A DNA stretch of 64,000 nt, from NCBI RefSeq assembly GCF_035987325.1, contig NZ_CP108488.1:8680001-8744000 (forward strand), given 5' to 3'. The notes beneath the pieces were generated by a model, which was not told the origin of the DNA, did not search any database, and saw only the letters and a program-made list of their open reading frames with translations. The stretch comes from Streptomyces sp. NBC_01244. Lineage in GTDB: Bacteria; Actinomycetota; Actinomycetes; Streptomycetales; Streptomycetaceae. How positions within the stretch are numbered: the first letter of the stretch is position 1; each line of letters begins with the position of its first letter. Below are positions 8,581 through 21,326 of this stretch, piece by piece. Made by a program: the position numbers and the translations under genes.

Positions 8581-9774
8581 ATGGACCTTGATCGACAAGG
8601 GTGGCGCCGGTGTCTGCTGAGCGGGGCCGTCTTCGCCGTCTGCATGGCCGGTACCACGCTGCCGACCCCCCTCTACGGGCTCTACCAGGAGAAATTCGGC
8701 TTCTCCGCGCTGATGGTGACCGTGGTGTACGCCGTGTACGCCTTCGGGGTCATCGGCGTCCTGCTGCTCGCGGGCAACGCCTCGGACGCCGTGGGCCGGC
8801 GGCCGGTGCTGCTGGCGGGGCTCGGGTTCGCCGCGGTGAGCGCCGTCTGTTTCCTGTGCGCCGACGGGATGCCCTGGCTGTACGCGGGACGGCTGCTGTC
8901 GGGTCTGTCCGCCGGCCTGTTCACCGGGGCCGCCACGGCGTACGTGATGGAGCTGGCACCGCCCGGCGGAGCCTCGCGGGCCACGCTCGTGGCGACGGCC
9001 GCCAACATGGGCGGACTGGGCTGCGGTCCGCTGCTCGCCGGAGTCCTCTCGCAGTACGCCTCCTGGCCGCTGTACCTGCCGTTCGTGGTGCACCTCGTGC
9101 TCGTGGCCGGCGCGGCGGTGGTCCTGCTGCGGCTCCCGGAGACGGTCCGTGAGCGACGGCCGCTGAGCACGGTACGACCGCAGCGGCCCGCTCTGCCCCC
9201 GCAGGTGCGGGCGGTGTTCGGGCCGGCCGCGATCGCCGCGTTCGTGGGATTCGCCCTGCTCGGGGTGTTCACCTCCGTCAGCCCGGCGTTCCTCGCGCAG
9301 TCCCTGGACGTGCACAACCGCGCCCTGAGCGGGCTGGTGGTCGCACTGGCCTTCTTCGCCTCGACCGCCGGGCAGTCGGTGGTCGGCCGCGTCGGCGTGC
9401 AGCGCTCGCTGCCGCTCGGGTGCGCCGCGCTCCTCGCCGGGCTGGCGCTGCTCGCGGGCGCGCTGTGGTGGGACCTGCTGACGCTGGTGGTGCTGAGCGC
9501 CCTCGTCGGCGGACTCGGGCAGGGGCTGGCCTTCCGCGGGGCACTGTCCGCGGTGGCCGGGGCGTCCCCCGCGGACCAGCGGGCAGCGGTGATCTCCACG
9601 CTGTTCCTGGTGGCGTACACCGGCATCTCGCTGCCCGTGATCGGGGTGGGCGTCCTGGAAGGACCCCTCGGGCTGGAGGGTGCGGGACTGGTGTTCATCG
9701 GGTGCATGGCGGTGCTCGTCCTGACCGCGGCCGGTTACCTGCTCAGGCGCCCGGAGCGGGCCGCCGCGCACTGA
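8581..9774 (+). CDS. MFS transporter
   Basis: A 397-residue membrane protein with 12 predicted helices. The first loop carries the MFS signature in the form GNASDAVGRRPVLL, and helix 1 has the TTLPTPLYGLYQEKFG start seen in the YcaD/AraJ-like drug and metabolite group. Glycine- and alanine-rich helices alternate with short basic loops across the rest. The substrate is not predictable. Its 3' end overlaps the 3' end of the convergent xdhC gene by 32 bp. The gap upstream (8524-8580) holds a short direct repeat of the form gattcgacgc. Confidence 0.85.
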   Translation: MDLDRQGWRRCLLSGAVFAVCMAGTTLPTPLYGLYQEKFGFSALMVTVVYAVYAFGVIGVLLLAGNASDAVGRRPVLLAGLGFAAVSAVCFLCADGMPWLYAGRLLSGLSAGLFTGAATAYVMELAPPGGASRATLVATAANMGGLGCGPLLAGVLSQYASWPLYLPFVVHLVLVAGAAVVLLRLPETVRERRPLSTVRPQRPALPPQVRAVFGPAAIAAFVGFALLGVFTSVSPAFLAQSLDVHNRALSGLVVALAFFASTAGQSVVGRVGVQRSLPLGCAALLAGLALLAGALWWDLLTLVVLSALVGGLGQGLAFRGALSAVAGASPADQRAAVISTLFLVAYTGISLPVIGVGVLEGPLGLEGAGLVFIGCMAVLVLTAAGYLLRRPERAAAH

Positions 9775-10670
9775 GCGCCACCTCGGCCATCGTGTCCGGG
9801 ACCGGGACCGAGTCCGGGGCGGGGACCGGGACCGGGGCGGGGACCGGGACCGGGACCGCCCAATGACGGTCCTGCTCGAAGGTGCGGAGCAGGTCCGCCG
9901 CGACGCTCACCGCGATCGTGGCCGGCTCCTTGCCCGTGATCTCGGTCAGCCCGATCGGGGTGGTGATCCGGTCGATGGTGCCGGCGTCGTGACCGCCCTC
10001 GGCCGCCAGGCGCTGCCGGAACCGCGCCCACTTCGCGGACGAGCCGATCAGACCGATCGAGCCGAGACCGTCGGTGCGCAGGGCGGCGTCGCACAGCGCG
10101 GCGTCCTCGGCGTGGTCGTGCGTCATGATCAGGACGTGGGTGCCGGGCGGCAGCTCCCCGAGCACCGTCTCCGGCAGCAGCGGGGTGTGGTGCACGTGGA
10201 CCTGCGCCACCGCGTCGCCGAGCACACCGAGCCGTTCGCCGGTGAGCATGTCGGCGCGGCTGTCGACGAGGTGCAGGTCGAGGTCCTGGCGGGCCAGGAT
10301 GCGCGCAAGTTCCAGCCCGACGTGCCCGACGCCGAAGACGGCCACCGCCTGGACCACCGGCAGCGGTTCGAGCAGCACGGTGACGGCTCCGCCGCAGCAC
10401 TGCACGCCGTGCCGGCTGGTGACCTTGTCGTTCAGGGCGAACTCCATCAGCTCCGGCTCCGGATCGGCCGCGCCGCTCAGTTCGCGCGCCCGGTCGATGG
10501 CGACGGCCTCGATGTTGCCGCCGCCGATCGAACCCCAGGTCCCGGTCCGTCCCACGACCAGCTTGGCACCGGCCCGCCGGGGCGCGTGGCCGCGCACGGC
10601 CGCGACGGTCACGAGCACACCGGGTTCCCGGCGTGCCCGCAACCGCGCGACCGCGGCGACCCAGCTCATG

Positions 10671-10678
<8 letters not shown>
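9743..10678 (-). CDS. xdhC: XdhC-family xanthine dehydrogenase maturation protein
   Basis: A 311-residue protein with the XdhC/CoxI N-terminal domain (PGVLVTVAAVRGHAPRRAGA, GTWGSIGGGNIE) and the C-terminal Rossmann domain (AVFGVGHVGLELARILARQ, LIMTHDHAEDAALCDAAL, GLIGSSAKWARFRQRL). XdhC binds molybdenum cofactor, promotes its sulfuration and inserts it into the large subunit. The start overlaps the end of xdhB by 8 bp, so the two are translationally coupled. Unusually, the C-terminus ends in a Pro-Val repeat (PVPVPAPVPVPAPDSVPVPD) encoded by a gggacc microsatellite, and this tail overlaps the convergent MFS gene. Confidence 0.9.
9798..9858. repeat. 6-bp microsatellite inside xdhC 3' end
   Basis: Repeats of ggga(c)c/gggacc-ggggcg units encode the Pro-Val tail of XdhC on the minus strand. 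The unit is a multiple of three, so length changes keep the frame. Confidence 0.75.
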
Positions 10679-14542
<3,864 letters not shown>

Positions 14543-14991
14543 GGCACGTCCCCGTTCCGGGGCGCGGTCGATCGGACAGTCCTTGTTGCCATGGCAGGAG
14601 CTTTCTCGTTCAGTGGCCGCGGCTCGACAACCCGGAGCGCGGCGAATCGGCACGCGAGGAGGCGCCGTAAGTGCTGACAGAGTGGTGGAAAACGTCCGGG
14701 GCCGCGAGCGGGCACGCCGGGAAAGAGGGCCGTTCAGCAGCCGTGTGCGACCCGACCCGGAGCCCAGGCGATCTGGTGTGCGAGGCGAAGCGGTACGGAG
14801 ATGGTCGACATCCGGCTTCGCCTCCTTCCAGTGGCTCTCGAGTTGGTGCGGTCGAAGTTACGTGCCGGAGATTGATCGGTCAAGCACATCTCGGTCGATT
14901 CCACGAAGTCCGGCGACGGTACGGGGCGCGCATTCGTACGCGAAACCAGTCGCCGACCCGCAGGTTTTCCCGACGGACCGGGCCGCGTCGG
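14543..14991. other. 449-bp intergenic region upstream of xdhA
   Basis: No convincing gene. It separates xdhA from the end of the P450 gene; both read leftward. The xdh promoter candidate at 14855-14883 would leave a leader of about 300 bases before the xdhA start. Nothing in that leader was recognised as a known riboswitch. A short 18-codon frame beginning at 14591 overlaps the xdhA start region in another phase and may be chance. Confidence 0.6.
14855..14883 (-). promoter_or_regulatory. Candidate promoter of the xdh operon
   Basis: On the minus strand TTGACC (complement of 14878-14883) is followed after exactly 17 bases by TAACTT (complement of 14855-14860). This is a good match to the Streptomyces housekeeping consensus TTGAC-N17-TAnnnT. 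Predicted transcription start is near 14848. Confidence 0.5.
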
Positions 14992-16305
14992 TCACCGGGG
15001 GCCGCAGACACGGGGGCGGCCGGCGACGTCGAGGGTGAGGCCGTGCGGCTGGAGGATGGTGCGGGTGTCGAAGGTGGCCGTGGTGCCGGGGGACTGGCCG
15101 ATCCGGTAGTCGCGGGCGAGGGTCGCGGCGGCGATGGTCATGGCGGTGGTGGCGAAGTGCGTACCGAGGCAGTTGCGCGGCCCGCCGCCGAAGGGCATGA
15201 ACGCGTACTTGGGCAGGGGGCTGTCGGGGCGCTCGATCCAGCGGTCCGGGTCGAAGGCGGCGGGCCGGTCGTAGTGCTGCGGGTCGCGGTGTAGGACGAA
15301 GGGGCTGACGCCGACCCGCTGGCCGCGGCGGAGCGGGTAGCCGGCGAGCTCGGTGGGTTCCTCCACGGTCCGCTGGACCAGCCAGAGCGGGGGATAGAGC
15401 CTCAGGGTCTCCTTCACGACGGCCCCGGCGACGGCCAGCCGGGGCACATCGGCCGCGGTGGGGGGCCGCCCGGCGAGTTCCCGGTCGGCCTCGTCCCGCA
15501 CCCGACGGCGCAGGTGCGGATGCCGGTCGAGGAGGAGAAGCAGCCAGGAGAGCGCGGCGGCGGTGGTCTCGTGGGCGGCGAACAGGTTGGCGACGATCAC
15601 GCTCGTCGCGCCCTCGCGGGTGAGGGCGCCTTCCTCACACGCGGCGTCGAGGAGGTCGGCGACCGCGGGCGGGGAGTCGTCCCGCCGTGTGGTGCGGCGC
15701 CGCAGCATCAGCGAGGAGACCTCTTCGGCGAGGTCGCGGGAGGCGCGGAGCAGGCGGCGCCGGCGCGGCGCGTGCCAGCGCGCGGGCAGGGGCAGGGCGG
15801 GAGGCAGCAGCGCGTCCTGTAGACGGGCCAGGAGACCGGGGACCGCGCCCGTCTCGGGCCCGAGGCAGAATTCCGCGATGAGGTGGGCGGTGAGGTCCTC
15901 CAGTGCCGGGATCGCCTCGATCCTGCCGCGTGCGTGCCAGGTGTCCGCGTGCCGGGTGACGGTGGCCGCGAGGCTGTCACCGGCGGCCCGCGCGGCGGTC
16001 CGGTTCAGGCCGCGTCCGGCGAGGGAGCGGGCCCGCATCCACAGGGCCAGGTCCTCGGAGGCGCGGCTTCCGTCGATCGTTTCGCCCAGCAGGTCGCGGG
16101 CGATGGTGTAGGTGGTGTTGGTGTGCTTGAGCACCTGCTCCGCGAGGACGGGTGAGTTCACGAGGTACAGGTCGTCGTCGAAGCGGACCAGGTCGCCGTA
16201 CTCCTGCTGGTCGAGCAGGAAGCCGAGGCGGTCCCGCTCGAACGCACGCCTGTTGCCGTGCCGCCCGGCCCCGGAAGGGCCGGGCGGCATGCGGGTCGAC
16301 AGCAC
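14992..16305 (-). CDS. Cytochrome P450 coupled to a small Tyr-rich secreted peptide
   Basis: A 437-residue P450. It has a Pro-rich start (MPPGPSG), the I-helix AAHETTAAALSW, the K-helix ExxR in VKETLRLYPP, the meander-region FDPDRW, and the haem loop FMPFGGGPRNCLG with Cys379 as haem ligand. This long form with RTVEEPTELAGYPLRRGQRV resembles actinobacterial terpene and fatty-acid oxidising P450s rather than the shorter CYP107 type. Its GTG start lies 3 bases after the stop of the 72-residue peptide gene, with AGGGAC inside the end of that gene as ribosome site, so the two are translationally coupled. Substrate unknown: the upstream peptide or a terpenoid are both possible. No ferredoxin gene is adjacent. 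Confidence 0.88.
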   Translation of the reverse strand: MLSTRMPPGPSGAGRHGNRRAFERDRLGFLLDQQEYGDLVRFDDDLYLVNSPVLAEQVLKHTNTTYTIARDLLGETIDGSRASEDLALWMRARSLAGRGLNRTAARAAGDSLAATVTRHADTWHARGRIEAIPALEDLTAHLIAEFCLGPETGAVPGLLARLQDALLPPALPLPARWHAPRRRRLLRASRDLAEEVSSLMLRRRTTRRDDSPPAVADLLDAACEEGALTREGATSVIVANLFAAHETTAAALSWLLLLLDRHPHLRRRVRDEADRELAGRPPTAADVPRLAVAGAVVKETLRLYPPLWLVQRTVEEPTELAGYPLRRGQRVGVSPFVLHRDPQHYDRPAAFDPDRWIERPDSPLPKYAFMPFGGGPRNCLGTHFATTAMTIAAATLARDYRIGQSPGTTATFDTRTILQPHGLTLDVAGRPRVCGPR

Positions 16306-16308
16306 GGG

Positions 16309-16527
16309 CTAGCGTCCCTGTACGTAGTAGTAGCCGTACGCGGTGGATGTGTCCTGGCCACCGAGTGTGCTCTTCACCGGACTGCTGCGTTGCACCTTCG
16401 CTCCGGATGGGTCGTTGGCCAGGTGGGCGGAGCCCGATGCGGCGTAGGCGGATCCGGTGCCGAGGAGCGCGGCGACGGCGGAGACGGCGATCAGGAGCGA
16501 CTTGCGCAGGGGAATCAGGGCAGCCAT
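16309..16527 (-). CDS. 72-residue secreted peptide with Tyr-rich C-terminus
   Basis: The ATG at 16527 follows a strong AAGGAGGA site. The product has a clear signal peptide (basic PLRKSL, hydrophobic LLIAVSAVAALL, cleavage at AYA-ASGS), leaving a mature peptide of about 43 residues. It ends in TSTAYGYYYVQGR with four Tyr within five residues. It has no Cys. The stop codon is three bases from the start of the P450 gene. Tyr-rich C-termini beside a P450 recall biaryl-forming ribosomal peptide systems, but those leaders usually lack Sec signals, so a plain secreted peptide is equally possible. I do not recognise a named family. Confidence 0.72.
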   Translation of the reverse strand: MAALIPLRKSLLIAVSAVAALLGTGSAYAASGSAHLANDPSGAKVQRSSPVKSTLGGQDTSTAYGYYYVQGR

Positions 16528-16866
16528 GGCTGTCCTCCTTGTTTCGGGGTGTCGGGCGGCGGGTCCGCCCTGTTCGTTGCCCTCATTGCGCCATCCCGCG
16601 GATCCCGGGGGCACGCCCCGGAATCACGTGACGTGACCGCCCGGCCGGTCTGTGGCACACTGCCCGGCTTTCGGGGCCGCGCGGACCCGGCTGAATATCG
16701 TCGGTCCGCCAAACAAACCTCGGGCGGGACAAGATCACCGGAACGAAGCAACGGCAACGATTTTTCACAGTGGGGCGGGGATCTCCGCCGTTACGGTTCC
16801 CCGGGATCTGGACGGACGCCCAGACGTTCGCCTTCCTTTCCCCGCTGATGAAGGAGAGCTCGACCG
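16528..16866. other. 339-bp divergent promoter region between peptide/P450 and 2-MIB cluster
   Basis: No gene. It must hold the promoters of both the leftward peptide-P450 pair and the rightward encapsulin operon. Visible elements are a tcacgtga palindrome at 16624-16631 and a 7-bp inverted repeat (gcggacc at 16681-16687, ggtccgc at 16703-16709). No clear -35/-10 pair was found. Confidence 0.5.
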
Positions 16867-18279
16867 ATGACCGTTGACACCAGCCCGGAAGCACAGCTGG
16901 ATCCGCCCAAGCAGTCCAGCCTGGGCACGTCGGCCGCCCGCAACCTTGCCACCACGACCAAGTCCGCCCCGCAGATGCAGGAGATCACCTCCCGCTGGCT
17001 GCTGAGGATGCTCCCCTGGGTGGAGACCAAGGGCGGCGCCTACCGGGTGAACCGCCGGCTGAGCTACACCGTCGGCGACGGGAGCATCGAGTTCGTCCAG
17101 GACGGTGCCCGCGTCCAGGTGATCCCGCGCGAGCTCGGCGAGCTGGCCCTGCTGCGCGGCTTCGACGACGAGGAAGTGCTGGCGGCGATCGCCGGCCGCT
17201 GCGTCCAGCGCGATTTCCGCGCCGGTGAGGTGCTGGTCGAGCGGGGGGCTCCCGCCGAGCAGATCCACTTGATCGCCCACGGCCGGATCAGCCAGACCTC
17301 CGCGGGCAAGTACGGCGACGAGATCTCCGTAGCGGTGCTCGCCGACGGCGACCGGTTCGGCGAGAACGCCCTGCTGGACTCCGACGCCCGGTGGGACTAC
17401 ACCGCCACCGCGGAGACCCCCGGCACCCTGCTCACGCTCTCCCGCGCCGACTTCGCCGGCATCGTGGCCGGGGCGCCGCACCTCCAGGAGCACATCCAGC
17501 GGTTCAGCTCGCTGCCCCTGCAGCGGCAGAACAAGCACGGCGAGGCCGAGATCGCGATGTCGGCCGGCCACACCGGCGAGGCCGAACTGCCCGGCACCTT
17601 CGTCGACTACGAATCCAAGCCGCGCGAGTACGAACTCTCCATCGCCCAGACCGTCCTGCGGGTCCACACGAGGGTCGCCGACCTCTACAACGGGCCGATG
17701 AACCAGACCGAGGAGCAACTCAGGCTCACCATCGAGGCGTTGCGCGAGCGCCAGGAACACGAGCTGGTGAACAACCGGGAGTTCGGCCTGCTCCACAACG
17801 CCGCCTTCAAGCAGCGGATCCAGACCCACTCCGGCCCGCCCACCCCGGACGACATGGACGAGCTGCTCTGCCGTCGCCGCGGCACCAAGTTGTTCCTGGC
17901 CCACCCGCGCACGATCGCGGCGATCGGCCGCGAGATGAACGCCCGCGGGCTCTACCCGGACCACGTGGACGTGGGCGGGCAGCAGGTCCCGGCCTGGCGC
18001 GGGGTCCCGATTCTGCCCTGCAACAAGATCCCCATCAGCAAGGAAAACACCAGTTCGATCCTCGCCATGCGTACCGGCGAGGACAACCAGGGCGTCATCG
18101 GGCTGCGCCAGACCGGTCTGCCGGAGGAGTACGAGCCGGGCCTGTCGGTCCGCTTCATGGGCATCGACGAGAAGTCGATCATTTCCTACCTGGTCACCAC
18201 CTACTACTCCGCCGCGATCCTGGTGCCCGACGCGCTCGGCGTCCTGGAGAACGTGCAGATCGCCCGCCGGAGCGACTGA
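16867..18279 (+). CDS. Family 2B encapsulin shell protein with cyclic-nucleotide-binding insertion
   Basis: A 470-residue protein. An HK97-fold shell domain is interrupted by a cNMP-binding (Crp-like) domain at about residues 95-215 ([49 protein letters not shown]). The shell half continues with [40 protein letters not shown] and [20 protein letters not shown]. This is the architecture of family 2B encapsulins, known in Streptomyces next to 2-methylisoborneol synthase. The shell would enclose that enzyme. The start ATG follows GAAGGAGAG. It is first of three same-strand genes; spacing to the synthase is 100 bp. Whether the cNMP site senses a nucleotide is unknown. Confidence 0.93.
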   Translation: MTVDTSPEAQLDPPKQSSLGTSAARNLATTTKSAPQMQEITSRWLLRMLPWVETKGGAYRVNRRLSYTVGDGSIEFVQDGARVQVIPRELGELALLRGFDDEEVLAAIAGRCVQRDFRAGEVLVERGAPAEQIHLIAHGRISQTSAGKYGDEISVAVLADGDRFGENALLDSDARWDYTATAETPGTLLTLSRADFAGIVAGAPHLQEHIQRFSSLPLQRQNKHGEAEIAMSAGHTGEAELPGTFVDYESKPREYELSIAQTVLRVHTRVADLYNGPMNQTEEQLRLTIEALRERQEHELVNNREFGLLHNAAFKQRIQTHSGPPTPDDMDELLCRRRGTKLFLAHPRTIAAIGREMNARGLYPDHVDVGGQQVPAWRGVPILPCNKIPISKENTSSILAMRTGEDNQGVIGLRQTGLPEEYEPGLSVRFMGIDEKSIISYLVTTYYSAAILVPDALGVLENVQIARRSD

Positions 18280-18379
18280 CCGGCCCGGCGGCCCCGTCCG
18301 GCGATGCCCGGACCTTCCCGGGCCGGCCGAGCACGCCCGGGATCCGGGACGGACCACCCACCTCACCAAGGAGTCACGG

Positions 18380-19726
18380 ATGCCCGAGCCCGGGCCTTCC
18401 CCTCTGCAGTCGGGCCTGCCCGGCGCCGCGGCCCGATTCGGGGCCCACGTCCTCGGCAGCGCCCAGGCCCACGCGTCCGGCGGCCTGCCGGGCCTGCCCG
18501 CAGGGCCGGGCCTGCCCTTCCCGTCGCCATCGGCTGCCCCACCCACCCCGCAGACCCCACCCACCCTGCAGACCACACCCGCCCCGCCCACCCCGAGCCC
18601 CGCCCTGCGACGGCTCCTGAGCGGACCCAGCGGCCTGGGTACGGCGGGACTGCACCCGGCCCGCCGGGAAGCGCACCCCGCGCCCGCGGCGGCCTCGGAG
18701 CCCGGTGCTCCCGAGCCCGGTGCTCCCGAGCCCGGGGCTCCGGCGGCCGGAAATCCGATCCCGGGCCTCTACTACCACCCCGTGCCGGAGCCGGACCCGG
18801 TGCGGGTGGAGGAGGTCAGCCGGCGCATCAAGGCCTGGGCGGTGGACGAGGTCGACCTGTTCCCCGAGGACTGGGAGAAGCAGTTCGACGGCTTCCAGGT
18901 CGGGCGCTACATGGTGGCCTGCCACCCGGACGCCCCCACCATCGAGCACCTGATGGTCGCCACCCGGCTGATGGTCGCCGAGAACGCGGTCGACGACGTC
19001 TACTGCGAGGACCACGGCGGCTCGCCGATCGGCCTCGGCGGACGCCTCCTGCTGGCGCACACCGCCATCGACCCCCTCCACACGACGAAGGAGTACGAGC
19101 CGCAGTGGGTGCGGTCGCTCCAATCCGACGCGCCCCGGCGCGCCTACAGCTCCGCCATGGAGTACTTCCTCGCGCAGGCCGGCCCCTCGCAGGCGGACCG
19201 CTACCGGCACGACATGGCCCGGCTGCACCTGGGGTACCTCGCCGAGGCGGCCTGGAGCCAGACGGAGTACGTCCCCGAGGTGTGGGAGTACCTGGCCATG
19301 CGGCAGTTCAACAACTTCCGCCCCTGCCCCACCATCACCGACACCGTCGGCGGGTACGAACTCCCGGCCGACCTGCACGCCCAGGCGCCCATGCAACGGG
19401 TCATCGCACTCGCCGGGAACGCCACCACCATCGTCAACGACCTGTACTCCTACACCAAGGAGCTCGCCGCCCCGGGACGGCACATGAACCTTCCCGTGGT
19501 CATCGCCGACCGGGAGGGGACCTCCGACCAAGAGGGCTACCTGAAGGCGGTCGAGGTCCACAACGACCTCATGCACACCTTCGAGGAGGAGGCCGCCGCC
19601 CTGGCCGCGGCCTGCCCCGTCCCGAGCGTGCTGCGCTTCCTGCGGGGAGTCGCCGTCTGGGTCGACGGCAACCACTACTGGCACCAGACCAATACCTATC
19701 GCTACAGCCTGCCCGACTTCTGGTAA
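18380..19726 (+). CDS. 2-Methylisoborneol synthase, encapsulin cargo terpene cyclase
   Basis: A 448-residue class I terpene cyclase that converts 2-methylgeranyl diphosphate to the earthy-musty volatile 2-methylisoborneol. The first 130 residues are disordered and rich in Pro, Ala and Gly, the region known to target family 2 encapsulin cargo. It includes a PGAPE repeat encoded by a 15-bp minisatellite. The catalytic domain follows, with the metal motif DDVYCE (Asp205, Asp206) and the second metal motif NDLYSYTKE (Asn353, Ser357, Glu361). Length and layout match Streptomyces 2-MIB synthases of about 440 residues. It sits between the encapsulin and GPP methyltransferase genes. The ATG follows AAGGAGTCACGG. 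Confidence 0.94.
   Translation: MPEPGPSPLQSGLPGAAARFGAHVLGSAQAHASGGLPGLPAGPGLPFPSPSAAPPTPQTPPTLQTTPAPPTPSPALRRLLSGPSGLGTAGLHPARREAHPAPAAASEPGAPEPGAPEPGAPAAGNPIPGLYYHPVPEPDPVRVEEVSRRIKAWAVDEVDLFPEDWEKQFDGFQVGRYMVACHPDAPTIEHLMVATRLMVAENAVDDVYCEDHGGSPIGLGGRLLLAHTAIDPLHTTKEYEPQWVRSLQSDAPRRAYSSAMEYFLAQAGPSQADRYRHDMARLHLGYLAEAAWSQTEYVPEVWEYLAMRQFNNFRPCPTITDTVGGYELPADLHAQAPMQRVIALAGNATTIVNDLYSYTKELAAPGRHMNLPVVIADREGTSDQEGYLKAVEVHNDLMHTFEEEAAALAAACPVPSVLRFLRGVAVWVDGNHYWHQTNTYRYSLPDFW
18698..18742 (+). repeat. 15-bp minisatellite in 2-MIB synthase N-terminal region
   Basis: Three units of gagcccggtgctccc (the third diverged) encode EPGAP repeats in the disordered cargo-targeting region. The unit length keeps the frame. 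Confidence 0.8.
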
Positions 19727-19741
19727 GGACGGACTTCATTC

Positions 19742-20638
19742 GTGACCAGCATCGATCTGACCACCGGCACCCACGGCACCACCCCCGCCTCCGTGATCAT
19801 TCCCGGGCCGTCCACCCCCTACCAGGGGGACATCGCCCGCTACTGGAACAACGAGGCCAGGCCCGTGAACCTGCGCCTCGGCGATGTGGACGGCCTCTAC
19901 CACCACCACTACGGCATCGGTGACGTCGACCACGCCGCCCTGGGCGACACCGGCGACAGCGCGTACGAGAAGAGGCTGGTCGCCGAGCTCCACCGACTGG
20001 AGTCGGCACAGGCCGAACTGCTCCTGGACCACCTCGGCCCCATCGGCCGCGAGGACACCCTCGTGGACGCCGGCTGTGGCCGCGGCGGCTCGATGGTGAT
20101 GGCCCACCAGCGCTTCGGCTGCACGGTCGAGGGCGTCACGCTGTCCGCCAAGCAGGCCGACTTCGCCAACCAGCGCGCCCGCGAACTCGGCATCGACGAC
20201 CACGTCAGGGCCCGCGTCTGCAACATGCTCGGCACGCCCTTCGAGACCGGTCAGGCCACGGCGTCCTGGAACAACGAGTCCAGCATGTACGTCGACCTGG
20301 AAGACCTCTTCGCCGAGCACTCCCGGGTCCTGAAGGTCGGCGGCCGGTACGTGACCATCACCGGCTGCTGGAACCCGCGGTACGGCCAGCCCTCGAAGTG
20401 GGTCTCCCAGATCAACGCGCACTTCGAGTGCAACATCCACTCCCGCCGGGAGTACCTGCGGGCCATGGCCGACAACCGCCTCGTGCCGCAGGCCGTCATC
20501 GACCTGACCCCGGCGACCCTGCCCTACTGGGAGCTGCGGGCCACGTCCTCGCTGGTCACCGGCATCGAGGAGGCGTTCATCGAGTCCTACAAGGACGGCT
20601 CCTTCCAGTACCTGCTGATCGCGGCCGACCGCGTCTGA
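19742..20638 (+). CDS. Geranyl diphosphate 2-C-methyltransferase
   Basis: A 298-residue SAM-dependent methyltransferase that adds a methyl group to C2 of geranyl diphosphate, the first step to 2-methylisoborneol. Evidence: YYHHHYGIGD-type N-terminal segment (LYHHHYGIGDVDHAALGDTG), the SAM-binding DTLVDAGCGRGGSMVMAHQR, TLSAKQADFANQRA and WNNESSMYVDLEDLFAE. These are the hallmarks of the GPP methyltransferase branch of the sterol/cyclopropane methyltransferase family. The GTG start lies 15 bp after the synthase stop, with AAGGAC upstream. It completes the operon, and a long hairpin follows the stop. Confidence 0.93.
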   Translation: MTSIDLTTGTHGTTPASVIIPGPSTPYQGDIARYWNNEARPVNLRLGDVDGLYHHHYGIGDVDHAALGDTGDSAYEKRLVAELHRLESAQAELLLDHLGPIGREDTLVDAGCGRGGSMVMAHQRFGCTVEGVTLSAKQADFANQRARELGIDDHVRARVCNMLGTPFETGQATASWNNESSMYVDLEDLFAEHSRVLKVGGRYVTITGCWNPRYGQPSKWVSQINAHFECNIHSRREYLRAMADNRLVPQAVIDLTPATLPYWELRATSSLVTGIEEAFIESYKDGSFQYLLIAADRV

Positions 20639-20648
20639 CGACCGCTCC

Positions 20649-20683
20649 GGTGCCGGGCCCCGCCAATCGGCGGGCCCGGCACC
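20649..20683. terminator. Hairpin after 2-MIB operon
   Basis: A long stem of about 15 bp with one bulged base and an AATC loop lies 11 bases after the methyltransferase stop. Arms start ggtgccgggc and end gcccggcacc. Confidence 0.7.
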
Positions 20684-20918
20684 ACCGGTTGGGCCTCAGG
20701 GCGGCAACCGGGCGGCGTGCGCGAGGAGTTCCGCCGTCACGGCGGCCCGCGCCAGCCCGTGTCCAGGGGCAGGGCGGTGACCGGACGGGTCCGGCAGGGG
20801 CGGCCCCGCCACAGCCGCGGGCCGGCCTCCGGTTCGAGCGCGCCGAGCCGGCCCCCCCGTTCGGGCCGGGTGCCGTGTGAGAGCTGGGCCACCACGGTGA
20901 CGTCTTCCCGGGCGCCGC
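20684..20918. other. Intergenic region without a convincing gene
   Basis: Frames here have poor coding character and no ribosome site. The region separates the convergent ends of the methyltransferase and rhodanese genes. Confidence 0.5.
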
Positions 20919-21251
20919 TCAGACGCCGGACTCGGTCGGGAGGCCGCCGCCCACCCAGTCCTCCTTGCCGCCCTCGTACGTGAAGACCTTCGAGTAGCCG
21001 AGCTCCGCGAGCCGCCGGGCCGCGATCCCCGAGTTGGAGCAGGTCGTACCGGTGCAGTAGACGATGACCTCGGCGTCCTTGTCGGGCAGCAGGCCGGGGG
21101 CCAGCTCGTCGACGTCGTCGACCGGGAGGAGCAGCGCCCCCGGCAGGTGCGCCTCCCTGTAGTACTGCTCCGGCAAAGCCTCGACGACCGCGGCCCGGCC
21201 GCCGTCGAGCTTCTGCCTGACCTCGTCGCGGGAGAGGTTCCGAACCGCCAT
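20919..21251 (-). CDS. Single-domain rhodanese-like protein
   Basis: A 110-residue rhodanese domain with the active-site loop CTGTTCSNSG, whose first Cys (in VIVYCTG) is the expected persulfide-carrying residue. LSRDEVRQKL, LPGALLLPVDDVDEL and GYSKVFTYEGGKEDWV complete the fold. Such proteins transfer sulfane sulfur in the cytosol. The ATG follows a GGAGG site. It is divergent from a MarR regulator, with two palindromes in the 93-bp gap, so MarR probably controls it in response to reactive sulfur, oxidant or electrophile. Confidence 0.88.
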   Translation of the reverse strand: MAVRNLSRDEVRQKLDGGRAAVVEALPEQYYREAHLPGALLLPVDDVDELAPGLLPDKDAEVIVYCTGTTCSNSGIAARRLAELGYSKVFTYEGGKEDWVGGGLPTESGV

Positions 21252-21283
21252 GTAGCCAGCCTCCGAAGATCAAGGATTAATAA

Positions 21284-21295
21284 GTGCGTACGCAC
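21284..21295. promoter_or_regulatory. Perfect palindrome, MarR operator candidate 1
   Basis: gtgcgtacgcac is a perfect 12-bp palindrome between the rhodanese and marR starts. A second palindrome with related gtgcg/cgcac arms lies 14 bp further on. Confidence 0.5.
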
Positions 21296-21308
21296 GCACC
21301 TTAACAAG

Positions 21309-21326
21309 TGTGTGCGGGCGCACACA
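21309..21326. promoter_or_regulatory. Inverted repeat, MarR operator candidate 2
   Basis: tgtgtgcg-gg-cgcacaca has 8-bp arms and a 2-base spacer and ends 18 bases before the marR start. It shares the GTGCG/CGCAC core of the palindrome at 21284, as expected for two sites of one regulator. Confidence 0.5.

Noticed and set aside
16309..16527. Peptide as an encapsulin cargo or targeting peptide
   Set aside because: It has a Sec signal, lies on the opposite strand and lacks the disordered targeting pattern of family 2 cargo.
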